Below, one piece after another: positions 50,672 through 59,723 of a DNA stretch of 64,000 bases; positions within the stretch are counted from its first letter, which is position 1, and every line of letters begins with the position of its first letter. Source of the DNA: Robertkochia aurantiaca. Its GTDB lineage: Bacteria > Bacteroidota > Bacteroidia > Flavobacteriales > Flavobacteriaceae. Location of the stretch: NCBI RefSeq assembly GCF_020166495.1, contig NZ_JAINZS010000002.1:310001-374000 (forward strand), written 5' to 3'. Both the position numbers and the translations under genes were made by a program. Under the pieces are notes generated by a model. It searched no databases. It was not told where the DNA came from and worked only from the letters and a program-made list of their open reading frames with translations.

Positions 50672-51804
50672 ATAAAACCATCCTGAAATTTCTGATGATC
50701 ATCCTGCTTTTAGGCGGATGCCAGAAGAAAAAAGAGCCCGAATCTGGGAATAACCAAAGAGAAACCGGCACCATTGTCATAAGTCAGGAACAGTTCAGCA
50801 CATCGAATATGGCCCTTGGCACCCTTCAGCAAAAAGAATTTCCGGATTTGGTTCATGCGACCGGCAGAATTGATGTTCCGCCTCAGTATCGCGCACGTAT
50901 CAGCACCTATCACAGCGGTTATGTCGTATCTGCCCCGTTATTGGTGGGAAATACAGTAAAAAAAGGAGATTTTCTCCTTTCAATCGAGAATCCTGAATTC
51001 ATCGAAATGCAGGAAGAATACCTGAAGGCTCATGAGCAGTTAAAATACCTGAAAGCAGAGTTTGAACGGCAAAAAACGCTTATGGATGAAAAGATCACCT
51101 CCCAAAAACGCTTTCTGGAAACCGAAAGCAATTTCCAGTCGATGCTTGCCAGGTACAAAAGCCTGAAAAGTCAGCTTAAGATGCTGAATTTTGATCCGGT
51201 CGCAATTGAGAACGGAGAACTATCGTCAAGAACAAGCCTGTATGCGCCCATCTCGGGCACTATAAGCCAGGTTGACATAAGCATCGGAAGCTTCGTTAGC
51301 CCGCAACAAACCATCATGGGCATCGTCAACACTGACCATATTCACCTCGAGCTGGAGGTATTCGAAAAAGATGTGGCAGATCTTCGTGCCGGACAGAAGA
51401 TTCGGTTTACCCTGCCGGAATCGAATACAGACACTCTTGATGCCACTGTCTTCCTGATAGGCAACACTATAGACACCAAAAAGCGAACTGTAATGGTACA
51501 TGCGCACCTGGAAACCCCTGAAGAGACACCCTTGGCCGTGGGCATGTATGTTGACGCCCAGATCATCACCAACAACAGTATGATGTCGGCCTTACCCAAA
51601 GAGGCCGTGATAAGTTCAGGCGATGCCGAATATGTACTGGTAAAGCAGGGTTCTGCGAATGGGGCGCATATCTTTAAAAGGATCGCGGTAAACACCGGTC
51701 CTGATCACAAAGGGTACAGAGCGATAAAAGAAAGTGAGAACCTGAAAACAACAGATACCCTTCTCGTAAAGGGAGGGTTTAGCCTGATAACACAGGAAGA
51801 ATAA
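50668..51804 (+). CDS. Efflux RND periplasmic adaptor (CusB-like lipoprotein)
   Basis: 378 residues. Lipobox LLLGGC with Cys19 anchors it to the inner membrane. The membrane-fusion domains appear in order: beta-barrel and barrel-sandwich start (YRARISTYHSGYVVSAPLLVGNTVKKGDFLLSIENPE), an alpha-hairpin with coiled-coil character (~115-170), then the second lipoyl half (SLYAPISGTISQVDISIGSFVSPQQ) and the C-terminal domain. It bridges the pump and the outer-membrane factor. The ATGA overlap with the CusA-TolC gene implies coupled translation. No MxM CusB metal triad is obvious at the N-terminus. Confidence 0.93.
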   Translation: MNKTILKFLMIILLLGGCQKKKEPESGNNQRETGTIVISQEQFSTSNMALGTLQQKEFPDLVHATGRIDVPPQYRARISTYHSGYVVSAPLLVGNTVKKGDFLLSIENPEFIEMQEEYLKAHEQLKYLKAEFERQKTLMDEKITSQKRFLETESNFQSMLARYKSLKSQLKMLNFDPVAIENGELSSRTSLYAPISGTISQVDISIGSFVSPQQTIMGIVNTDHIHLELEVFEKDVADLRAGQKIRFTLPESNTDTLDATVFLIGNTIDTKKRTVMVHAHLETPEETPLAVGMYVDAQIITNNSMMSALPKEAVISSGDAEYVLVKQGSANGAHIFKRIAVNTGPDHKGYRAIKESENLKTTDTLLVKGGFSLITQEE

Positions 51805-51831
51805 GGATGAGAGTTAAAAAAAGCTAACAGA

Positions 51832-51939
51832 TCAGTTTCTGCCTTTCCAACTTTTGAAATAAAGTCTGATAACAAAGACGAGCCAGATCACGAAGATGAT
51901 CCCGACAACTACAGAATATAACAACACGAAATCTGTCAT
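51832..51939 (-). CDS. 35-residue single-pass membrane protein
   Basis: Reads MTDFVLLYSVVVGIIFVIWL then VFVIRLYFKSWKGRN. One long hydrophobic helix with a basic cytosolic end. Its ATG shares the A of the TGA stop of the 60-residue gene upstream (TGATG), strong evidence that both are translated. Family not recognised; size and layout recall small subunits of membrane complexes. Confidence 0.65.
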   Translation of the reverse strand: MTDFVLLYSVVVGIIFVIWLVFVIRLYFKSWKGRN

Positions 51940-52121
51940 CAATTGCTTTGCTTAAAATAATTCATAAACCCTAAAATGGTTGGTGCCCATAATCCGACAA
52001 AGATTCCGTATAACTTATGACCGGACAGAAAGAGGTATTCTGCGATGACAATAGTTGAAAGGACGACAATGATCATAATAATATTGAGCAGTCCAAAACT
52101 CTTAATAAAATCCTTAAACAT
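51939..52121 (-). CDS. 60-residue two-helix membrane protein
   Basis: Starts at the ATG at 52121 (MFKDFIKSFGLLNIIMIIVV); an in-frame TTG at 52136 is less likely. Helices LLNIIMIIVVLSTIVIAEYLFL and LYGIFVGLWAPTILGFMNYF are joined by a short SGHK turn. Coupled by a 1-base overlap to the 35-residue gene. Both are convergent with the CusB gene. Function unknown. Confidence 0.68.
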   Translation of the reverse strand: MFKDFIKSFGLLNIIMIIVVLSTIVIAEYLFLSGHKLYGIFVGLWAPTILGFMNYFKQSN

Positions 52122-52312
52122 TAGAAGTATTAACAAATTTTGAATCGGGAAGTTAAGAAAATTTTAAGAAGACTGAAACGGAAGCATCAAAAAAGCTGAT
52201 AGATATTATAAATCAGGCTTATTGAAAAAATTATAGAACAAAGGCAAGAAAGCACAAAAGCCCGCTTAGCGGAGAACTACTCTGCTGAAAAAATCGCGAT
52301 GAATGAACTACC

Positions 52313-52447
52313 CTATGATGCTATCACACCGAAAAGACTGAATAACAACGAGATCACCACCCATGAAAGCACGGCGATCAAAATGAAGACTACAGCTTTC
52401 AGAGCGTAGATCAGGATAGGAGATTCGTTGTGTAAAGATTGCCCCAT
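52313..52447 (-). CDS. 44-residue single-pass membrane protein
   Basis: Reads MGQSLHNESPILIYALKAVV then FILIAVLSWVVISLLFSLFGVIAS. A soluble 12-residue front and one long membrane helix. A TTG-N20-TATATTTC promoter lies 58-88 bases upstream on the same strand. It is the first of three small membrane-protein genes on the minus strand. Not recognised. Confidence 0.6.
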   Translation of the reverse strand: MGQSLHNESPILIYALKAVVFILIAVLSWVVISLLFSLFGVIAS

Positions 52448-52504
52448 TTTTCCATTGTTTTGAAGTTAACAAACACAGATGTGGGGCTACGCATAAGTAT
52501 TAAA

Positions 52505-52535
52505 GAAATATACGACATTTTTTGGTTTAATCCAA
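52505..52535 (-). promoter_or_regulatory. Candidate promoter of the 44-residue membrane protein gene
   Basis: On the minus strand TTG (52535-52533), a 20-base spacer, and TATATTTC (52512-52505), one base off TAnnTTTG. The only full match upstream of this gene. Confidence 0.5.
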
Positions 52536-52562
52536 GAACAATATCCTTTCATCGAAAAAATT

Positions 52563-53648
52563 TCACAGTTTAACCCTGACACCATTTTTCCCGGCCGACT
52601 CGAATATGGCCTCCACTACCCTGAGGTCTTTCAGGCCTTCCTCTCCCGGTACCCTGACCGCTTTATCATCCAGAATCGCGAGAGCGTCGTGATCCATCTG
52701 CCTGGCCTGTTGGTTCCCGCCAAAAGGCTTCAGAATCTTCCCGTCGCTACTCCCTCCGGATACCCCGGTATATGACTGCATCGGACGCAACCAGTAATTG
52801 CCCTGCTCGCAATTGACCTCCAGACGGTTGATCGACTCCCCGAATGACGTCTTACACGTTGCCGTGACCCCGCCCGGAAACTCAAGTTCAAAAATCGTGG
52901 TTTCATCGACCTCATCAAATATCTCAGGCCTTGTGGTTTCATGCCTGGCGGTTACTGCCACAGGCTCCATACCGGTAGCATAGCGGGCTGCGTTCAAAGG
53001 GTATACCCCCATATCATACATGGCACCACCTCCCAGCTCGGGATGCAATTTCCAATGACCACGGTCTGAAGCGCTATTGTAAAAACCTGCCTGGGCTATA
53101 AGATCATTAATTTCCCCATAGGGTTTTGAAGCTGCCCATTCGATGATCTTTTGAGTGTTGGGTTCATGCTGCATTCTGTAGCCGATGCTGAGTTTGACCT
53201 TATTGCGTTCGCAGGCATCGATGATATCCTGGCATTGCCTGGCATTCATGGCCATTGGTTTTTCGCACCAAACATGTTTCCCTGCATCGGCCGCTATTCG
53301 TGAATACTGAGCATGTAAACCATTTGGTAAAACGATATATACGACATCAATGGAACCGTTATCAGCGATGCGGTACATGTTTTCATAGTTATAAACGTTG
53401 GTATCGGGAATATTGTACCGCTTTTGCCAGACCGGGATCTTCTCAGGGCTTCCCGTAATGATACCTCGCAATTCGCAATACTGTGTTTGTTGTAAAGCCG
53501 GTGCCAGCAGATCGGTACTGTAATAGCCCAGACCGGCAAGAGCCACTCCAAGCTTTCTTTGGGGAACGAAAGCCCCGGAAGGGAATGGCAGCAGGCTGCT
53601 TGCTGCGATCAGTCCCGATTGCCTTATAAAATTTCTCCTTGAGTTCAT
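52563..53648 (-). CDS. Gfo/Idh/MocA-family oxidoreductase with Tat signal
   Basis: 361 residues from the ATG at 53648 (MNSRRNFIRQSGLIAASSLL). The twin-arginine motif SRRNFI and a hydrophobic core mark export of the folded protein with bound cofactor. An earlier ATG-less frame extends upstream but carries the CBS terminator. The Rossmann front KLGVALAGLGYYSTDLLAPALQ and the family motif HVWCEKPMAMNARQ (catalytic Lys) are present, then the C-terminal alpha/beta domain (GGGAMYDMGVYPLNAARYA). Likely an NAD(P)-dependent glycoside- or sugar-oxidising enzyme; substrate unknown. Confidence 0.92.
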   Translation of the reverse strand: MNSRRNFIRQSGLIAASSLLPFPSGAFVPQRKLGVALAGLGYYSTDLLAPALQQTQYCELRGIITGSPEKIPVWQKRYNIPDTNVYNYENMYRIADNGSIDVVYIVLPNGLHAQYSRIAADAGKHVWCEKPMAMNARQCQDIIDACERNKVKLSIGYRMQHEPNTQKIIEWAASKPYGEINDLIAQAGFYNSASDRGHWKLHPELGGGAMYDMGVYPLNAARYATGMEPVAVTARHETTRPEIFDEVDETTIFELEFPGGVTATCKTSFGESINRLEVNCEQGNYWLRPMQSYTGVSGGSSDGKILKPFGGNQQARQMDHDALAILDDKAVRVPGEEGLKDLRVVEAIFESAGKNGVRVKL

Positions 53649-53696
53649 AACCTGTTGTGTTTCACAGTAAGTTACTGAAAACCAAATCATGTACCC

Positions 53697-53724
53697 AAAA
53701 AAAATCCCCTCAACTTGAGGGGAT
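53697..53724 (-). terminator. Rho-independent terminator of the cystathionine beta-synthase gene
   Basis: Minus strand ATCCCCTCA-agt-TGAGGGGAT followed by T7: a perfect 9 bp stem, 4 bases after the stop. Confidence 0.93.
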
Positions 53725-53728
53725 CTGA

Positions 53729-55087
53729 TCAGATCGAACTGATGATATCGTGTTTGGTGATTATACGGTAATTATGCTCTCCCAGATCGATGAGTACTGC
53801 CTTGTTCTCCCGATTGATCATACGGGCCACCTCATCGACCGAGGTCGTTCGGCTTACCACCGGAAAGGGCGGACTCATGATCTCCCGGATTGGAAGGTCG
53901 GCCACATCTTTATTCTCAATATATGCCTTAAACAATACCGATTCATCCAGCGATCCGGCAAATCCTTTGCTGTCAAGCACAGGGATCTGTGAAATATTAT
54001 ATTTCTTCATCCTTTCGATGGCATGTGAAACCAGTTCTTCCGTTCTGGCCGTGATCAGTTCCAGGTCGTGCTTTTCCACCAGGTCTGCAGCCGTTTTCAT
54101 TTCCTCTTCCTCCAGGAAACCGCGATCGCGCATCCAGTCGTCGTTGAACATCTTCCCAACATAGCGTGTGCCTGAATCATGGAATAGTACCACAACGGTC
54201 TGACCCGGCTTGAAATGTTCTTTTAACTGCAGAACACCCTTGATGGCAGAACCTGCCGAATTCCCTACGAATATACCTTCCTCCTTGGCCAGCTTTCGGG
54301 TGTAAATTGCTCCGTCTTTATCTGTGACTTTGGTAAAACCGTCAATCACATCGAAGTCGACATTAGCCGGTAGTATATCCTCCCCGATTCCTTCTGTGAT
54401 ATACGGGTAAATCTCGTTATGATCGAATTCGCCGGTTTCGTGATATTTCTTGAATACTGAACCGTAGGTATCTATCCCCCAAATCTTGATGTTCGGGTTC
54501 TTTTCCTTGAGATATTTCCCCACACCTGAAATGGTTCCTCCGGTTCCAACTCCCACTACAAAATGATCGATCTTCCCGTCTGTCTGTTCCCAGATCTCAG
54601 GCCCGGTTTGCTCATAATGTGCAATCGCATTCGATTTGTTGTCATATTGATTGACATACCATGAATTAGGTATCTCCTCAGCCAGTCGTCGTGAAACTGA
54701 ATAGTATGATTTCGGGTCATCAGGCTCAACATTAGTAGGGCACACCACTACTTCAGCTCCAACAGCCCTTAGAATATCGATCTTTTCCTTTGATTGTTTA
54801 TCACTGATCACACAGATCAGTTTATAGCCCTTTACAATAGCAGCCAGGGCCAAACCCATACCGGTATTCCCACTGGTTCCCTCTATGATGGTTCCGCCCG
54901 GCTTCAACCTTCCGTCGGCCTCTGCATCTTCCACCATTTTTACTGCCATACGGTCTTTTACCGAATTCCCCGGGTTAAAGGTTTCCACTTTAGCCAGCAC
55001 CAAAGCATCTATATCACGGGTTAATTTATTCAATTTAACAAGGGGTGTATTCCCTATGGTCTCTAATATGTTCTCAGCGTATTTCAT
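53729..55087 (-). CDS. Cystathionine beta-synthase (PLP enzyme with CBS-domain pair)
   Basis: 452 residues. The fold-type II PLP domain has ETFNPGNSVKDRMA (Schiff-base Lys44), EGTSGNTGMGLALAA (phosphate/substrate Asn loop) and VVGVGTGGTISGVGKYLKEKNP (PLP phosphate cup). Two CBS domains follow from ~340 (ARTEELVSHAIERMKKYNISQIPVLD and REIMSPPFPVVSRTTSVDEVARMI). It joins serine and homocysteine in trans-sulfuration; the CBS pair suggests allosteric control. Cysteine-synthase activity is possible, since the two families are close, but the CBS pair favours this call. It has its own -7 element 19 bases upstream. Confidence 0.9.
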   Translation of the reverse strand: MKYAENILETIGNTPLVKLNKLTRDIDALVLAKVETFNPGNSVKDRMAVKMVEDAEADGRLKPGGTIIEGTSGNTGMGLALAAIVKGYKLICVISDKQSKEKIDILRAVGAEVVVCPTNVEPDDPKSYYSVSRRLAEEIPNSWYVNQYDNKSNAIAHYEQTGPEIWEQTDGKIDHFVVGVGTGGTISGVGKYLKEKNPNIKIWGIDTYGSVFKKYHETGEFDHNEIYPYITEGIGEDILPANVDFDVIDGFTKVTDKDGAIYTRKLAKEEGIFVGNSAGSAIKGVLQLKEHFKPGQTVVVLFHDSGTRYVGKMFNDDWMRDRGFLEEEEMKTAADLVEKHDLELITARTEELVSHAIERMKKYNISQIPVLDSKGFAGSLDESVLFKAYIENKDVADLPIREIMSPPFPVVSRTTSVDEVARMINRENKAVLIDLGEHNYRIITKHDIISSI

Positions 55088-55105
55088 AGTAGCTTAATCT
55101 GGCTG

Positions 55106-55113
55106 CAAAGATA
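55106..55113 (-). promoter_or_regulatory. Candidate -7 element of the cystathionine beta-synthase gene
   Basis: Minus strand TATCTTTG, identical to the kdsA and queE elements, 19 bases before the ATG at 55087. -33 not clear. Confidence 0.5.
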
Positions 55114-55163
55114 CGGTTTCATTCATGAAATCTTCTATGAAAGTACTCAGCCTTAACCACTGA

Positions 55164-56399
55164 CTACTCGAAACGGATGGAACGGGCCGGAGATATTCTG
55201 GTGATGATGTATGAAGGTATGAGCAGCATCAGCAGGCACAACAGTAAGGTACCGGCGTTGAGCAGTAAGATATGTGTCAGGTTGATATGCACCGGTGCGG
55301 TCGACACATAATAGGTTTCCGGATCCAGGGGAATAAACCCGAAAAACTTCTGAGCAAAAAGCACACCCAGTCCGATGAGATTACCCCAGAGAAGACCAAT
55401 TCCGATCAGGTAGGCGGCATTGTATAAAAACACCTTTCGAATACTCCAGTTACTCGTTCCGAGTGCCTTCAGGATACCGATCATCTGCGTACGCTCCAAA
55501 ATTAGCACCAGCAGGGCGGTGATCATGTTGATCCCCCCTACAATGATCATAATCCCGATGATAATGGCAATATTAAAATCGAATAATGACAGCCATTCAA
55601 AAATGGTGTAGAACTTGTTCTTTATGGTTTGCGAGTCCAGGGTGGAAAGCGTTGCTCCATAGATCTCCCGGCCTTTTTCTTCCAGTTCATCGAAATCATC
55701 AATAAATACCTCAAAGGAACCGATCTGATCATCATCCCAACGATTCATGCGTTGAATATGCCTGAGATCGACGAACATATAATTCGAATCAAAATCCTGA
55801 AATCCACTATCGTAAATACCGGTTACGGTGAATTTGATCTGGTTGGGAATAGCACCTTCATCTTCCTTGAGGAAAAAGGCCCAGAATTCATCTCCCACTT
55901 CGAACTTTAAACGGTTTGCCAGGTACCGGGAGATAAGTGCCTCTTCATTGCGTTTCTGAGTATAGTCAGGCAGCCGGCCGGCGACCAGGTAGTCCTTGAA
56001 AACATCCCAGTTATAATCTGCACCCACACCTTTTGCAATCACCCCTTCAAAAGTTTCAGCTGTTCTGATAATCCCACCCTTCGAAGCCACCGCCTGTACA
56101 TGGCTTATGCCTTCTACAGATTGGAACTCCGGATAGAAGTCCTGATTAAGAGATATGGGATTTATCGAGACTTCAGAAGTGTTGTTGTCATAATTATATA
56201 TCTGGATATGACCGTTGAAGGCCGCGATCTTTTCGCGTATTTTAAGTTGCAATCCGGTACCGGTGGCTATGGCGATCATCATCATCACGATACCAATAGC
56301 AATGGCCGCAATTGCTATTTTTATAATTGGGGCCGAAATACTACTTTTATGCTCCTCACCTTTGATGAGCCTCTTTGCGATAAAATATTCTAAATTCAA
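55164..56399 (-). CDS. ABC transporter permease, LolC/LolE-FtsX type
   Basis: 411 residues: an N-terminal membrane helix (IIKIAIAAIAIGIVMMMIAIATG), a ~230-residue periplasmic MacB_PCD-like domain, and three C-terminal FtsX helices (IIIGIMIIVGGINMITALLVLILERTQMIGILKALG is the signature). LolCE-type permeases pass lipoproteins from the inner membrane to LolA. Translation must begin at TTG (56399): the frame closes at a TAA at 56414 and no ATG exists between. MNLEYFIAKRLI is the expected family start. It begins 3 bp from the divergent NamZ gene. The ATPase partner (LolD-like) is not in the neighbourhood. Confidence 0.87.
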   Translation of the reverse strand: MNLEYFIAKRLIKGEEHKSSISAPIIKIAIAAIAIGIVMMMIAIATGTGLQLKIREKIAAFNGHIQIYNYDNNTSEVSINPISLNQDFYPEFQSVEGISHVQAVASKGGIIRTAETFEGVIAKGVGADYNWDVFKDYLVAGRLPDYTQKRNEEALISRYLANRLKFEVGDEFWAFFLKEDEGAIPNQIKFTVTGIYDSGFQDFDSNYMFVDLRHIQRMNRWDDDQIGSFEVFIDDFDELEEKGREIYGATLSTLDSQTIKNKFYTIFEWLSLFDFNIAIIIGIMIIVGGINMITALLVLILERTQMIGILKALGTSNWSIRKVFLYNAAYLIGIGLLWGNLIGLGVLFAQKFFGFIPLDPETYYVSTAPVHINLTHILLLNAGTLLLCLLMLLIPSYIITRISPARSIRFE

Positions 56400-56402
56400 C
56401 GT

Positions 56403-57638
56403 ATGATCTCCTTATTTCAGTTCAAAAATACATTTTTATTGTTGTTATTCTTAGGAATCACCTGCAGCAACCAAAAAGTTGAACAGAAAGTTTCTGCTGA
56501 AACAACTGCCACTGAACAGATTATTACCGGTGCCAACCGCACCGAGGCCTACCTCCCCTATCTCAAAGACAAGAAAGTGGCTGTGGTAGCGAATCAGACC
56601 TCTGTGATCTTCAGGGCAGACCATACTGACACCTCCCCTTCCTATACGCACCTGGTAGACTCCCTGCTTAGTCTTGATATTGCCGTTCAAAAGGTTTTTG
56701 CTCCCGAACATGGTTTCAGGGGAAGAGCTGATGCCGGTGAGAAGGTGGCTGACGGAAAGGATGCTCAAACCGGACTTCCCATCGTTTCTCTCTACGGAAA
56801 GAACCGCAAACCATCGGCAGAACAACTGCAAGGAGTCGATCTGATCGTCTTTGACATACAGGATGTGGGGGTTCGCTTTTACACCTACATTTCCACCCTC
56901 CATTATGTGATGGAAGCTGCTTCTGAGCATCAGATCCCGGTCCTGGTACTTGACAGGCCGAATCCGAACGGAAATTATGTCGACGGGCCCACTCTCGAAC
57001 CTGAGCATCAGAGCTTCCTGGGCATGCATCCTATTCCCCTTGTACATGGGATGACGATCGGGGAGTACGCGCAGATGATCAATGGTGAAAAGTGGCTGGA
57101 GAATGGCAAACAGGCTGAGCTGCGTGTGATCGGTCTTAAAAACTATAACAGGAACATGGCCTATCACCTGCCAATACGCCCTTCGCCGAATCTGCCTAAT
57201 GACCAGTCGATAGCCTTATACCCCAGTCTCGGGCTTTTCGAGGGTACGACCATCAATGCCGGAAGGGGCACAGAGTATCAGTTTCAACGATACGGCGCTC
57301 CGGAGCTTGACAGCACATTTTTTGAATTCAACTATGTACCGGAGCCAAATTTCGGGGCGAAACACCCGAAGCATGAAGGGAAATTATGTTACGGAGAAGA
57401 CCTGAGTAATGTTGCTGTCCCGAACGAGGTAGATCTGAGCTGGATCATCAGAGCCTACAACCATTCAGGAGATAAGGAAAATTTCTTTAGAACGGCTTCT
57501 TTCACCAAACATGCCGGAACAGCAGAACTGCAAAAACAGATCGAATCGGGAATGAGTGCAGAAGAGATCAGCAAAGGCTGGGAAGCCGGAGTTTCAGAAT
57601 TTCTTAAGAAACGGTCTGCTTATTTGCTGTATCAGTAG
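56403..57638 (+). CDS. namZ: Exo-beta-N-acetylmuramidase NamZ (DUF1343) lipoprotein
   Basis: 411 residues. Lipobox LGITC with Cys21. The DUF1343 domain shows KKVAVVANQTSVI, FAPEHGFRGRADAGEKV, PIVSLYGKNRKPSAEQLQGVDLIVFDIQDVG and LDRPNPNG, then the C-terminal part with SLGLFEGTTINAGRGTEYQFQ. DUF1343 enzymes cut terminal N-acetylmuramic acid from peptidoglycan fragments (shown for the B. subtilis and T. forsythia proteins), so this one likely recycles wall muropeptides in the periplasm. The last 35 coding bases overlap the end of the convergent hydroxylase gene. Confidence 0.9.
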   Translation: MISLFQFKNTFLLLLFLGITCSNQKVEQKVSAETTATEQIITGANRTEAYLPYLKDKKVAVVANQTSVIFRADHTDTSPSYTHLVDSLLSLDIAVQKVFAPEHGFRGRADAGEKVADGKDAQTGLPIVSLYGKNRKPSAEQLQGVDLIVFDIQDVGVRFYTYISTLHYVMEAASEHQIPVLVLDRPNPNGNYVDGPTLEPEHQSFLGMHPIPLVHGMTIGEYAQMINGEKWLENGKQAELRVIGLKNYNRNMAYHLPIRPSPNLPNDQSIALYPSLGLFEGTTINAGRGTEYQFQRYGAPELDSTFFEFNYVPEPNFGAKHPKHEGKLCYGEDLSNVAVPNEVDLSWIIRAYNHSGDKENFFRTASFTKHAGTAELQKQIESGMSAEEISKGWEAGVSEFLKKRSAYLLYQ

Positions 57639-58473
57639 TGCCTTCAAACTTGGCTCCCTCAGGAGCGCGGTATCTTCCGAAGGGTAATTTCAAAAGGATG
57701 GCGATCTTCGAGTTTGAATCCACATCAGGATAAGTATCCACTCCATATACCAGCTCTTCGTTCCTGATGGTGGAGAAAGTACCGAAAAGCCGGTCCCAAA
57801 TCGAAAAGATATTACCGTAATTGGTATCTGTATATGGAAGCACATAATGATGATGCACCTTATGCATATCTGGTGATACGATCAGATAACTGATTAAGGT
57901 ATCGACCTTCTTGGGTAACACTATGTTCGCGTGATTGAACTGTGAGAGTACCACAGACAACGACTGGTATAAAAGAATGATCCCGACAGGGGCTCCCAGC
58001 ACGAAAACGCCCAGGGTGGTAAAAATAAACCGAATGACGCTTTCCCCGGGATGGTGACGGTTTGCTGTAGTCGTATCTACATGGTTATCGGTGTGGTGAA
58101 TCAAATGGAACATCCACAGCGGTTTGATCTTGTGCTGCACCCAGTGAGCCAGCCAGGCACCGATCAGATCGAGCAGCATGACCCCGAGAATAACGGTTGC
58201 CCATAAAGGCAGATCAAGCCATTGCAACAAACCAAAATCATTTCTCACGGTCCAGTCGCTGGTCTTCAGCAAAATGAATGCCAGCATAAAGTTGATCACT
58301 ATGGTGGTCAGGGTGAAAAATATATTCGGCCAGGCATGCCTGAACTTTTTATAGTCGAACTTAAACAAGGGTACCGCATATTCAAGCAGCCAGAAGAAGG
58401 TGATTCCCGATACCAGGATCAGGCTCCTGTGAGATGAGGGAATGGTCTCAAAGTATTCGATGATCGTTTCCAT
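57604..58473 (-). CDS. Sterol desaturase / fatty acid hydroxylase family protein
   Basis: 289 residues with four or five membrane helices and the di-iron His boxes: AHWVQHKIKPLW, LIHHTDNHVDTTTANRHH and SPDMHKVHHHY. Members are integral-membrane oxygenases acting on lipids, carotenoids or sterols. In flavobacteria they may modify membrane lipids; the substrate is not identified. Overlaps the 3' end of namZ by 35 bp on the opposite strand. Confidence 0.92.
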   Translation of the reverse strand: METIIEYFETIPSSHRSLILVSGITFFWLLEYAVPLFKFDYKKFRHAWPNIFFTLTTIVINFMLAFILLKTSDWTVRNDFGLLQWLDLPLWATVILGVMLLDLIGAWLAHWVQHKIKPLWMFHLIHHTDNHVDTTTANRHHPGESVIRFIFTTLGVFVLGAPVGIILLYQSLSVVLSQFNHANIVLPKKVDTLISYLIVSPDMHKVHHHYVLPYTDTNYGNIFSIWDRLFGTFSTIRNEELVYGVDTYPDVDSNSKIAILLKLPFGRYRAPEGAKFEGTTDTANKQTVS

Positions 58474-58497
58474 AGGCGAAATATAACTATTTTCTCT

Positions 58498-58992
58498 TTA
58501 TACCGGAAGTCGCTTTTTCATCTCCTCCACGATATTAAAGGCTGCCGGACAAATGGCTGTATTCTTCACAGTAAGATTCCCGATCTGGTAGATCTTTTTG
58601 CGGTCGGTGTGCGGGTATTCGCGGCAGGCTTTCGGCCGTACCTCATAGATCAGACACTTATTGTCTGCGCCAAGGAATTCGCAGGGCACCTGCTGCAGCA
58701 CATAATCGTTGTCCTCATCGATTCGCAGATAGGTGTCTGTGAACTGTTGTGGTTTCATCTTTAAGAATTTCGAGATCCTCACAATATCTGTATCGGTGAA
58801 AAGCGGGCCGGTGGTCTTGCAGCAATTGGCGCAATCCAGACAATCGGTTCGTGAGAACTCTTCCTCATGAAGTTCCTGCATGATATAATCCAGTTGCCTG
58901 GGTGGCTTCTTTTTAAGCCTGCGGAAGAACTTCCTGTTCTCATTATATTTATCTTTGGCTAGTTGCGGCAGCTGCTCCAATCGTTTTTCCAT
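58498..58992 (-). CDS. YkgJ-family cysteine cluster protein
   Basis: 164 residues from the ATG at 58992. The CxxCxxCC-type cluster TDCLDCANCCKTTGPLF and later CEFLG...CLIYEVRPKACREYPH provide up to eight Cys for zinc or Fe-S binding, as in the YkgJ/UPF0153 family. Cytoplasmic; function unknown. Two upstream codons could also start it, but they lie within the divergent methyltransferase leader. Confidence 0.88.
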   Translation of the reverse strand: MEKRLEQLPQLAKDKYNENRKFFRRLKKKPPRQLDYIMQELHEEEFSRTDCLDCANCCKTTGPLFTDTDIVRISKFLKMKPQQFTDTYLRIDEDNDYVLQQVPCEFLGADNKCLIYEVRPKACREYPHTDRKKIYQIGNLTVKNTAICPAAFNIVEEMKKRLPV

Positions 58993-59016
58993 AATGCAAA
59001 AATACAACAGAAAATT

Positions 59017-59718
59017 ATGAAGTCAGATCCAATGGGCCATGCCATGCTTGATGCTTTCCACGGAAGGCAGGAAGAACCATTGTTAACCTCCACATCTATT
59101 TCAGAGGAAGATGAGTTTCCGATGGAATTCTTATTTAGGGAATACGATGAAATGCCCCTGATAGAACAAAAGGCTTTAGACCTGAGTCGCGGAAGTGTTC
59201 TTGATGCAGGCTGCGGCGCCGGAAGCCATGCCTTATACCTTCAGAACAAAAGAGGTCTGGAAGTAACTGCCATCGACACCAGCGAGGCTGCTATTAGCGT
59301 GGCCAGGGCCAGGGGAGTGAAAAATGCAAGGCAGGGAGATGTTTTTGAAGACACCGGCACATACGATACCTTGCTGATGCTGATGAACGGCACCGGACTT
59401 TTGCATTCCATGAACAAGGCCGGGGAACGCCTGAAAAAACTCAGCAGGCTGCTGGCTCCCGGAGGGCAGATACTGATCGACTCATCTGATCTCATCTATA
59501 TGTACGATGAAGATGATGATGGCGGGAAATGGGTTCCCTCTGACCGGTATTACGGAGAACTGGACTACACCCTGCAATACAAAGATGAGATACTGGAAAC
59601 CTCCTGGCTATACCTGGATTTCGGCCGGTTGACAGATCTCTGCAGCTCGGCAGGTCTTACATGCGAACTCATCACCGAAGGAGAACATTACGACTATCTC
59701 GCCCGGATTATGAGGTGA
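59017..59718 (+). CDS. Class I SAM-dependent methyltransferase
   Basis: 233 residues from the ATG at 59017 (MKSDPMGHAMLDAFHGRQEE). The SAM site is GSVLDAGCGAGSHALYLQNKRGLEVTAIDTSEAAISVARARG (motifs I and II), with MLMNGTGLLHSMNKAGERLKKLSRLLAPGGQILIDSSDL as motifs IV-VI. Target unknown. The start is 24 bp from the divergent YkgJ gene. Followed by octamer and REP-like repeats. Confidence 0.9.
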   Translation: MKSDPMGHAMLDAFHGRQEEPLLTSTSISEEDEFPMEFLFREYDEMPLIEQKALDLSRGSVLDAGCGAGSHALYLQNKRGLEVTAIDTSEAAISVARARGVKNARQGDVFEDTGTYDTLLMLMNGTGLLHSMNKAGERLKKLSRLLAPGGQILIDSSDLIYMYDEDDDGGKWVPSDRYYGELDYTLQYKDEILETSWLYLDFGRLTDLCSSAGLTCELITEGEHYDYLARIMR

Positions 59719-59723
59719 AAAGG

